DNA from: Candidatus Eiseniibacteriota bacterium
Lineage (GTDB): Bacteria; Eisenbacteria; RBG-16-71-46; CAIMUX01; VGJL01
DNA length: 7,458 nucleotides
NCBI GenBank assembly: GCA_014729455.1
Contig: WJJW01000358.1
Coordinates: forward strand, 1-7,458
Reading direction: 5' to 3'
Positions 1 to 5,892 of this stretch are shown here, one piece after another. Numbering within the stretch: the first letter of the stretch is position 1; each line of letters starts with the position of its first letter. The notes under the pieces were generated by a model that ran no database searches, was not told where the DNA came from, and was given only the letters and a program-made list of their open reading frames with translations. A program made the translations under genes and the position numbers.

Positions 1-1533
1 ATCATTGTGGGAATGGGCGGTCGCGTACTCGCCGAGACTCCTGTACACGCGCGCCAACGTTTGCCGGACACTCGCTTCCACCAGCGGCTCGTCGGCAAAC
101 GCCGTCCCGACCCGCCTCGCCGCCACGTCGAGCACTTCCCGAAGCGCGATGTCGTGGTTCCCCGACTCCACGGGATCGGCGGCGCCGAGGAGATCCTCGA
201 CCAGGAAGGTGTTGATTGCGGTAGCGCGAAGCTCAGCCAGGCGTGCCTCCTGAAAGGCGCGCGACGCAGACCGTGTCTGGACGATGGAAACGATGAGACC
301 CGCAGCGAGCGATAGGACCACCAATCCGGTCGCCAGGACAGGGACCCGGTTCCGGCGCACGAACCGCCCGAACCGGTAGCGAACCGTGCCCGCCCTGGCT
401 ACCACGGGCTCATGGTCCAGATGCGCGCGAACGTCGGCGGCGAGCTCCGCCACCGAGGCGTAGCGCGCCATCGGCTCCTTGCGGAGCGCACGATGGCAGA
501 TCGCATCGAGATCGCCCCGCAGAGTCCGCCGGTCCGCTTCACTCGACACCACGGTGCTGGCCGTCTTCGGCTCTTCCTGGACCACTGCAACTTGGGTGGA
601 GAACGGAGAGCCGCGGTCCAGGTCATAAGGGAGGCGGCCTGTCAGAAGCTCGAACAGCAGAACCCCCAGGGCATAGACGTCGGTGGCAACAGTCACCGGC
701 TCGCTTCGGATCTGCTCGGGAGCGGCATATTCGGGTGTCAGGAAACGAAACCCGGTTCGCGTCCGCGGGGCCCTTGCGCCCGGCGACGACTCGCCTTCAT
801 CCAGCAGCTTGGCGATCCCGAAGTCGAGAAGCTTCACGACGCCGTCGCGGCGTACGAAGATATTGCCCGGTTTCAGGTCTCTGTGGACAACCAAGCGTTG
901 ATGGGCATAGTGGACCGCTCGGCATACGGTCTCGAAGAGCAGTAGGCGGTCCTCGACGCCGAGTCGGCGCGACGCACAGTAGCGCGTGATCGGCTCCCCG
1001 GAAACGTGTTCCAGGATGAGGCAAGGTCGGCCGTCCCGGGTCGAGCCGGCGTCGTAGAGGGCGGCGATGTTGGGATGATCGAGGGATGCGAGGATCTGAC
1101 GCTCGGCCTCGAACCGGCGGACATACTCGACCGAGTCGGGCCCCGGAACGTCGAGCACCTTCAGCGCGGCGACGCGGTGAAATTGATCGTCGTCCCGCTC
1201 GATGAGGTAGACGCGGCTCATTCCGCCCCGGCCGATCAGGCGGCCGACCCGGTACGGGCCAATCCGTTCTCCTTCGCGCAGGGCATCGTCCGCGATTCCT
1301 TCTTCCAAGGCGGGAGCCACGAACTCCAGCACGTTCTCATCGAGGAAGGAGCGATCCTCCCCCGCCGCGCGGAGAAGCGTCGAGACCTCGCGGCGCAGAC
1401 CGTCATCGTTGCCGCAAGCCTCCACTACGTAGGCGTCGCGCTGTTCGAGAGGGCGACTCAGCGCCTCGTCGAGGATCGCGGAGATCCGGCTCCAGGCTTC
1501 CGGCGTCGGTTCGTTGAGTCGGGAGTCGCTCAT
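1..1533 (-). CDS. Transmembrane serine/threonine protein kinase with TPR-like C-terminus (3' end outside window)
   Basis: This is a Hanks-type kinase; 511 codons are in the window and the reading frame is still open at position 1. It would phosphorylate Ser/Thr of target proteins at the inner face of the cytoplasmic membrane. Residues 1-85 are the helical lead-in seen in many such kinases (W14, 'EACG', 'LRREV'). The kinase domain spans about 92-372: Gly-rich loop GRGGMSRVY (101-109), ATP-binding Lys125 in AALKVL, catalytic loop HRDLKPGN (217-224), Mg-binding DFG (237-239), activation segment with T258, T260 and T266, and APEQ (271-274). All catalytic residues are present. The third glycine of the Gly-rich loop is Ser106, a small deviation. 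A basic stretch (RRNR, 393-396) precedes one membrane helix at about 397-418. After it, 'VYRSLGEYATA' (496-506) looks like the start of a TPR array. ATG at 1533 follows the sigma gene by 45 bp, with only a weak GGAA upstream. Confidence 0.95.
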   Translation of the reverse strand, partial: MSDSRLNEPTPEAWSRISAILDEALSRPLEQRDAYVVEACGNDDGLRREVSTLLRAAGEDRSFLDENVLEFVAPALEEGIADDALREGERIGPYRVGRLIGRGGMSRVYLIERDDDQFHRVAALKVLDVPGPDSVEYVRRFEAERQILASLDHPNIAALYDAGSTRDGRPCLILEHVSGEPITRYCASRRLGVEDRLLLFETVCRAVHYAHQRLVVHRDLKPGNIFVRRDGVVKLLDFGIAKLLDEGESSPGARAPRTRTGFRFLTPEYAAPEQIRSEPVTVATDVYALGVLLFELLTGRLPYDLDRGSPFSTQVAVVQEEPKTASTVVSSEADRRTLRGDLDAICHRALRKEPMARYASVAELAADVRAHLDHEPVVARAGTVRYRFGRFVRRNRVPVLATGLVVLSLAAGLIVSIVQTRSASRAFQEARLAELRATAINTFLVEDLLGAADPVESGNHDIALREVLDVAARRVGTAFADEPLVEASVRQTLARVYRSLGEYATAHSHND

Positions 1534-1578
1534 CCAATCAGTTCCACGGAATGAAATGGGGAAACCGGAAGCGGTTCA

Positions 1579-2127
1579 TCAGGCCGACAGCTCCCGCCGG
1601 AGCCAGGCCCGCGCCTTGACCCAGTCATTGCGAACGGTCCGATCGGTGACGCCGAGAATCTCTCCGATCTCCGCCTCGGTCATCCCCCCGAAAAATCGAT
1701 AGTCGACGACGCGACTGAGCCGTTCGTCGATTCGGGCCAGCTTCCGGAGCGCGGCATCCAGCTCGAGGATCGCGGTGCCTCGGGCTTCGATCGGGATCTC
1801 GGCCGCTTCCAGGTCCATGTGTGGAACGCCGGCTCCGCGTTTCTCGGCATGACGACTCCTGAAGTGGTCGACGAGAATCTGGCGCATTACCCGCGAAGCG
1901 AGGGCAAAGAAATGGGATCGATCCCGGATGTCGAGACGGCTCTGGTCGAATAGCTTCAGATAGACCTCGTTGACGAGGGCCGTCGTGTGCAGCGTGTCCC
2001 CGGGACCCTTCAGGGGGCGCCGCGCCAGGTGACGGAGCTCATGGTAGACCAGCTCGAAGAGACGATCGACGGCGCCGGGAGATCCTCTGCGGACCTCGAT
2101 CAGAACTGCCGTGACGTCCTGCTCCAT
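1579..2127 (-). CDS. ECF-type RNA polymerase sigma factor (sigma-70 ECF, kinase-associated type)
   Basis: This 182-residue protein should direct RNA polymerase to a specific promoter set. Region 2 covers about residues 8-92, with 'TALVNEVYLKLF' (49-60) and 'FFALASRVMRQILVDHFRS' (73-91). Region 4 covers about 118-180, with the helix-turn-helix 'MTEAEIGEILGVTDRTVRND' (149-168). The 'TALV(H/N)E(A/V)YL' motif is typical of the ECF subfamily common in Planctomycetes and Acidobacteria (TIGR02999/PF07638 style), whose members are about this length. Where classical ECF factors have the acidic 'DAED', this one has H47-T48-T49-A50. I chose the ATG at 2127 because a purine-rich GGGAGGGGG lies about 10 nt upstream and family proteins start near here; the frame extends to a GTG at 2217 without support. 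The kinase gene follows 45 bp downstream, so the two are probably cotranscribed. No anti-sigma factor is visible. The exact start is fairly sure and the family call very sure. Confidence 0.93.
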   Translation of the reverse strand: MEQDVTAVLIEVRRGSPGAVDRLFELVYHELRHLARRPLKGPGDTLHTTALVNEVYLKLFDQSRLDIRDRSHFFALASRVMRQILVDHFRSRHAEKRGAGVPHMDLEAAEIPIEARGTAILELDAALRKLARIDERLSRVVDYRFFGGMTEAEIGEILGVTDRTVRNDWVKARAWLRRELSA

Positions 2128-2238
2128 GAGGTCGGCCCCCTCCCTGCCCCGGATGTGAGGATCGGACGCGTGCGCCACTGCACGGACGATGACAGAGCGA
2201 GCATTCGATCCACGCACACATCGTGGACATGACTGGGG

Positions 2239-2268
2239 ATTGTATCGATTTCGGGGACTTTCGGTCAG
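2239..2268 (-). promoter_or_regulatory. Candidate sigma-70-type promoter for the sigma factor-kinase operon
   Basis: Read on the minus strand, CTGACC (2268-2263) and TACAAT (2244-2239) are separated by 18 bp. They match TTGACA and TATAAT at 4 and 5 of 6 positions. Transcription would start near 2232 and give a leader of about 105 nt before the ATG at 2127. It is one of the few AT-richer spots in the gap. This is a match by eye only, and the primary sigma consensus of this organism is unknown. Confidence 0.35.
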
Positions 2269-2296
2269 CTGGATTCGAGGTCGATGCGGAAACCTC

Positions 2297-2336
2297 CTTG
2301 GGGGGAGTTGCAGGGATACCGGCGCCCCCCCCCAAG
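2297..2336 (-). terminator. G/C hairpin just after the SBBP gene, possible terminator
   Basis: A perfect 9-bp inverted repeat (CTTGGGGGG at 2297-2305 and CCCCCCAAG at 2328-2336) with a 22-nt loop begins 8 nt past the stop codon of the minus-strand SBBP gene. It could stop transcription before the sigma/kinase operon. There is no U-tract after the stem on the transcript, only a short UUU, so it is not a classical intrinsic terminator. A role in 3'-end protection is also possible. Confidence 0.35.
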
Positions 2337-2344
2337 AAGAGGCG

Positions 2345-5300
2345 CTATCGGGTCAGCAGCAGCCCGCGGGTCTCGACGATCTCCCGGCCCGAGGCGGGCC
2401 GCGCCTGCAGTCGGTAGAAGTACTTCCCGCTCGCGAGTCCGTTCCCGTTGAAGACGATCTCATGCACCCCCGCACGCAGCTCTCCATCGATCAGCGAACG
2501 CACCACGCGTCCGGTGACGTCGAAGACCTCGAGCTTCGTCCACGCCGCCTCGGGAAGCGCGAACCGGATGTTCGTCGTGCCTCCGAAGGGGTTGGGAGCG
2601 TTCTGGCGCAGGTGGAGGGGAGTGGCGACGGCGCCCGGCTCCTCGACATCAGCCGGAAGCGGCGGAAAGTCGACGAGGACGTTGAACGAAGCGCCCAACG
2701 GCATCGACATTCCGTCCTGGTTGAAGACCGCCCACTGACTCCCCGTGTACCACACGCCGATCGCATGGTCGTTGTAGACGCCGGGACCACCCCCGGGATT
2801 CCAGTTCTGCGTAACCGTCACCACCGCGTCTGGATTGCCGTTGGTCCACGGATGATCCAGGTAGGTCGAGTTGCCGGCCGAGTTCTCGGCCGTGGCCGTG
2901 TGGACATACACGTTCTCATCGTACTCCTGCACCAGAATGTTGAAGGCCGCTCCGAGCGGCATGGAGACTTGATCCTGATTGAAGACCGCCCAGTGGGAGC
3001 CGGTGTAGAACACGCCGATCGCATGGTCGTTGTAGACGCCGGCTCCGCCTCCGGGATTGTAATTCTGGGTGGCGAAGACGATCGCGTTCGGATCGGTGGT
3101 CGAGGGGTGCTCGATCACGGTGTAGTTGAACTCGGTGTTGTCCTCGATCGCTCGGTGGACGTAGTTCGTCGTGGTTTGCCCGGGCAGAAGAAGGTTGAAG
3201 GCGGCGCCTTCGGGCATGGGGGCCTGATCCTCGTTGAAGACCGCCCAGTGGGAGCCGGTGTACCAGACCCCCTCGTTGTGGTCGTTGTAGACGCCGACGC
3301 CGCCGCCGGGGTTCCAGTTCTGGGTGACGAGGAGGACGGCGGTGGGCTCGTCGTCGAGGAGCGGATGGTCGAGGCGGGTGTAGTTGTTCGTGATGTTGTC
3401 GCCGGTGGCGCGGTGGACCCAGTAGTCGCCTTCCACCGCGACCGGTGTCGTATCTAGAGACAGGATGAAACCGTCAACAGCTCCGTTGTGGTTCGTGTCA
3501 TAGGCGCCCGGTGTCGTAGGAAACAGGGCGGAGGACGTGTAGCCCCCGATGAGGACTATTCCACCCGGTAGAGCGTCGCAATCTTCGGCCAAGTCGTCAT
3601 TGGCTCCGCCTATGAAACTGCTCCACAGCAGCTCGCTCCCGGATGCGGAGATCAAGAAGATACAGCCGTCGGTGCCTCCCCCTCCATACGTCTTCTGGAA
3701 AGCTCCCGGAGTCGTCGGGAAGTCGGGCGAGTGGGTGGAGGCGGCGACCGTGCTGCGTCCGGCCTCGTCGACCACGATTCGCTCGCGGCCCGGACCTTCG
3801 GAAGCGCCCCCGCCGACGAAGGTGCACCACAACAAGCGCGAACCGTCCGACAGGAGCTTCGCTATGCAAAAGTCCGACTCACCGTTGTGTGTCGTGTCGT
3901 AGGCGCCGGGTGTCACGGGAAAGTCGGCCGAGAGCGTTCCCGACAGCAGGGTGACGTTTCCTGATGGGTCGCGCGTCAAGTCCTCACTCCAATCGATATC
4001 GGTGCCGCCGATGAAGCTGCTCCACACGAGCTCGCTGCCCGATCCCGAGAGCGTGAAGACACAACCGTCGCTGGCTCCGCCTCCGTACGAAATCTGGAAA
4101 GCCCCCGGGGTGGTCGGGAAGTCCGACGAGCCGGTGGAGGTGGCGATGGCGCTGCGGCCGTTCTCGTCGACCACGATATGGCCAGCCTGATTCTCGGGTC
4201 CGCTTCCACCGACGAAGGTGCTCCATACGAGGTCGGAACCATCGATGTCCAGCTTGCAGACGTAGGTATCGCCGGCTCCGTTGGGTGTCGTGTCATAGGC
4301 GCCGGTGGTCACCGGAAAGTCGGAGGATAGCGTCCCGCCGGTCACGAAGACGTTGTCGAGAGTGTCGAGCGCAACGGCGGGAAAGCCGTCGTAGCTACTT
4401 CCTCCGAGGAAAGTGCTCCACAGGAGAGTCGACCCCGTCGAGGAGAGCTTGGCAACGAACACATCGTCGATTCCGTTGTGTTCCGTGTCGTACGCTCCGG
4501 GGGTGACGGGGAACGCGGGCGAGTCCGTGTATCCGGTGACGATCGGGTTGCCGGCTGAGTCGACCGTGAGATCCGAGTCCAGCTCGGTCCCGTTGCTTCC
4601 GAGGTACGTCGCCCAGATCAGGGTTGATCCGGAACCCGAGAGCTTGGCCACGAAGGTGTCCAGATCGCCGTTGTGCGTCTCATCGTAGGCTCCGGGAGTC
4701 GCGGGGAGATCCAAGGAGGACGTCGAGCCGCACACGAAGACGTTACCGGAGCCATCCGACCGGATCGAGTGGATGGCGTCGTTGAGAGAGCCCCCCAGGA
4801 ACGTGCTCCAGATCAAGCGGTCTGGATCGTCGATTAGGGTGGCGGCTCCGTCGTCCTCCTCGGCGGGTGAGGCAGGTCGGAGGAGCGCGACCGATTCTGC
4901 CGAGCCCGGCAGGGGGGCGAGGTAGGTTCCGACCGTCGTCTCGATCAGCATCCCGTCCTTCCCCTCGCGTACCTCGAGGGCTCCGTCATAGGTGAAGGCG
5001 ACTTGCTCCGCGGCGGCGGACGACCGCGCGTCGACCTGGACCGAGACCCGGCCGCCCGCGCTGCGAAATACGAGATCCACACCGGGCCACAGCTCCCGAT
5101 ACACGACCTCCTCGTAGGAGGCGACTCCGGAACGCCAACGCGAGGGGTCGTTTCCTCGGAAGAAGTTGAGGGTCGTTCCGGTCGGATGCCGAGCATCGAT
5201 TCGATGAGAAGCGGAGGCGCCGCGGAATCCCAGACGGATCACGTGGCCGCGGCGGCCGCGGTCGGGCTCGGGTAGCCGGGTCGTCAGCCCGATGGGGTCG

Positions 5301-5533
5301 AGCCCCGGAGCATCCCTCACGACGTTCGGGCCGGTCGAGGGGTTCTCCTGGAGGTCGATGAGAAGCCCGTCGTCCAGGAAGTACAGGGAGCCGCTCCGGC
5401 CGTTGAGGTAGAAGGAAACGCGTTCGCTCAGCTGACCGCAATTCTCGACGAAACCTCGTGGAGTCATGGCGACCGCGAGAGGCGGGCCGCCAAGAACAAG
5501 GGAGAAAAGCGAAAGCAGAGTCGCGCGGATCAT
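2345..5533 (-). CDS. Secreted SBBP beta-propeller protein with three repeat modules and T9SS/FlgD-like C-terminal domain
   Basis: This 1062-residue protein is predicted to be exported and probably displayed on the surface or released. Residues 1-22 are a signal peptide (R3, hydrophobic core, AVA before M23). Residues 27-210 resemble the N-terminal domain found before SBBP repeats ('GFVENCGQL' at 27-35; I think DUF7948). Seven SBBP blades start at L240, L305, L370, L435, L502, L567 and L635, each opening with LxW(S/A/C)(T/S)(F/Y)(L/V/I)G and followed by 'FPxTPGA(Y/F)'; seven fits a closed propeller. Three copies of the Asn/aromatic module follow at about 704-783, 791-868 and 876-954. The tail (973-1062) has 'LRQNAPNPFGG…', 'VFDVTGRVVRSL' and 'ASGKYFYRLQA', as in T9SS sorting or FlgD Ig-like domains. 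ATG 5533 is chosen because AGGAGG lies 5 nt upstream and it begins the signal peptide; the 82 in-frame codons upstream have no export signal. The gene is divergent from its module-sharing neighbour. The ligand is unknown. Confidence 0.9.
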   Translation of the reverse strand: MIRATLLSLFSLVLGGPPLAVAMTPRGFVENCGQLSERVSFYLNGRSGSLYFLDDGLLIDLQENPSTGPNVVRDAPGLDPIGLTTRLPEPDRGRRGHVIRLGFRGASASHRIDARHPTGTTLNFFRGNDPSRWRSGVASYEEVVYRELWPGVDLVFRSAGGRVSVQVDARSSAAAEQVAFTYDGALEVREGKDGMLIETTVGTYLAPLPGSAESVALLRPASPAEEDDGAATLIDDPDRLIWSTFLGGSLNDAIHSIRSDGSGNVFVCGSTSSLDLPATPGAYDETHNGDLDTFVAKLSGSGSTLIWATYLGSNGTELDSDLTVDSAGNPIVTGYTDSPAFPVTPGAYDTEHNGIDDVFVAKLSSTGSTLLWSTFLGGSSYDGFPAVALDTLDNVFVTGGTLSSDFPVTTGAYDTTPNGAGDTYVCKLDIDGSDLVWSTFVGGSGPENQAGHIVVDENGRSAIATSTGSSDFPTTPGAFQISYGGGASDGCVFTLSGSGSELVWSSFIGGTDIDWSEDLTRDPSGNVTLLSGTLSADFPVTPGAYDTTHNGESDFCIAKLLSDGSRLLWCTFVGGGASEGPGRERIVVDEAGRSTVAASTHSPDFPTTPGAFQKTYGGGGTDGCIFLISASGSELLWSSFIGGANDDLAEDCDALPGGIVLIGGYTSSALFPTTPGAYDTNHNGAVDGFILSLDTTPVAVEGDYWVHRATGDNITNNYTRLDHPLLDDEPTAVLLVTQNWNPGGGVGVYNDHNEGVWYTGSHWAVFNEDQAPMPEGAAFNLLLPGQTTTNYVHRAIEDNTEFNYTVIEHPSTTDPNAIVFATQNYNPGGGAGVYNDHAIGVFYTGSHWAVFNQDQVSMPLGAAFNILVQEYDENVYVHTATAENSAGNSTYLDHPWTNGNPDAVVTVTQNWNPGGGPGVYNDHAIGVWYTGSQWAVFNQDGMSMPLGASFNVLVDFPPLPADVEEPGAVATPLHLRQNAPNPFGGTTNIRFALPEAAWTKLEVFDVTGRVVRSLIDGELRAGVHEIVFNGNGLASGKYFYRLQARPASGREIVETRGLLLTR
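2672..3424 (-). repeat. Three tandem ~80-residue Asn/aromatic modules in the SBBP protein
   Basis: Copies lie at 3185-3424, 2930-3163 and 2672-2908. Each runs VHxA…N…DHP or EHP…TQN(W/Y)NPGGG…GVYNDH…GV(W/F)YTGS(H/Q)WAVFN(Q/E)D…MPxGAxFN. Copies 2 and 3 keep a 33-bp identical stretch (2752-2784 and 3010-3042, offset 258 bp, or 86 codons), so they look recently duplicated. I believe the module belongs to a domain of unknown function in Pfam (possibly DUF7452), but this was not checked. The fold is probably all-beta, by inference from alternating hydrophobic and aromatic residues. Confidence 0.85.
3443..4816 (-). repeat. Seven SBBP beta-propeller blades (65-68 residues each)
   Basis: Blade starts in the protein are spaced 65, 65, 65, 67, 65 and 68 residues apart. 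Blades 1, 2, 3, 5 and 7 have 'GAYDxxxNG' followed by D and a hydrophobic strand; blades 4 and 6 instead have 'GAFQxxYGGG' and 'DGC'. Residues 453-510 and 586-643 match at 43 of 58 positions, so the pair of blades 3-4 and the pair 5-6 appear to come from a two-blade duplication. SBBP (seven-bladed beta-propeller) repeats are typical of secreted proteins; no catalytic residues are evident. Confidence 0.85.
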
Positions 5534-5538
5534 GGGGT

Positions 5539-5544
5539 CCTCCT
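5539..5544 (-). promoter_or_regulatory. Ribosome binding site of the SBBP protein gene
   Basis: A perfect AGGAGG on the minus strand is 5 nt before ATG 5533. It decides the start over the in-frame codons further upstream and coincides with the beginning of the signal peptide. Confidence 0.85.
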
Positions 5545-5881
5545 CGGATGTTGCCCGAGATGCGGGATCAAGCGCTCTCCGGCAAGCAGGAGGCGCCCTC
5601 ATCAGAACCCACGAAATCGGGGAGGAGATGCGGAAAGGGGGGCCCGCCCCGGAATTCGGCGAATGGGCGCCTCGATCTCCAACTCGGCCACCCCGGACGA
5701 GTTCGGAGCACGAGGACTTGTTCGTTTCCTTCGCCGCCCCCGGTTTCCGTGATTCTCGGTGAGACCAAGGCTCGGCCACAGGGGGCGAGCGCGCTCCGAA
5801 GAAGGGGGACGGATCCGGACGACAGGAGAAGGACCCGTCCCAACCAGCTCGTCGCCGTCCTGCAGCGCCGGGAACCCGGGA

Positions 5882-5888
5882 AAGGAAG
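5882..5888 (+). promoter_or_regulatory. Ribosome binding site of the five-module protein gene
   Basis: AAGGAAG, with its AGGA core 6 nt before ATG 5893, is a good Shine-Dalgarno match and supports the start at the signal peptide. Confidence 0.7.
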
Positions 5889-5892
5889 AAAC

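Larger units (their letters stand above)
5534..5892. other. Divergent intergenic region between the two module-sharing secreted protein genes
   Basis: These 359 bp must hold the start signals for both divergent genes. I see a strong Shine-Dalgarno site at each end but no convincing -35/-10 pair on either strand; the region is GC-rich with few AT-rich hexamers. A 4-bp CCGG hairpin with a GAAC loop (5868-5879) sits just before the plus-strand ribosome site. No RNA gene, operator repeat or credible small gene is evident. An ATG frame of 44 codons at 5628-5762 has no support. Confidence 0.6.

Noticed and set aside
412..1554. Plus-strand open frames of 177 and 182 codons
   Set aside because: They are antisense to the kinase, whose catalytic motifs read without interruption on the minus strand.
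2128..2217. GTG-started 30-codon extension of the sigma factor
   Set aside because: It is Arg/Ser-rich, has no ribosome site, and family proteins begin near the ATG at 2127.
2189..3457. 422-codon plus-strand open frame with repeated 'VEDRPV' motifs
   Set aside because: It is antisense to the three modules and tail of the SBBP protein. The same shadow motif appears because the modules are homologous.
5237..5260. GGCCGCGGCGGCCGCGG palindromic stretch
   Set aside because: It lies inside the SBBP protein gene and is explained by the codons for Arg-Gly-Arg-Arg-Gly in GC-rich DNA.
5628..5762. 44-codon plus-strand open frame in the intergenic region
   Set aside because: The GGAGG is only 2 nt from the ATG, there is no recognisable protein, and the composition is of the GC-rich chance kind.
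5534..5779. 82-codon N-terminal extension of the SBBP protein
   Set aside because: AGGAGG 5 nt before ATG 5533 and the signal peptide beginning there fix the start. The extension has Arg/Ser/Pro-rich, non-protein-like composition.
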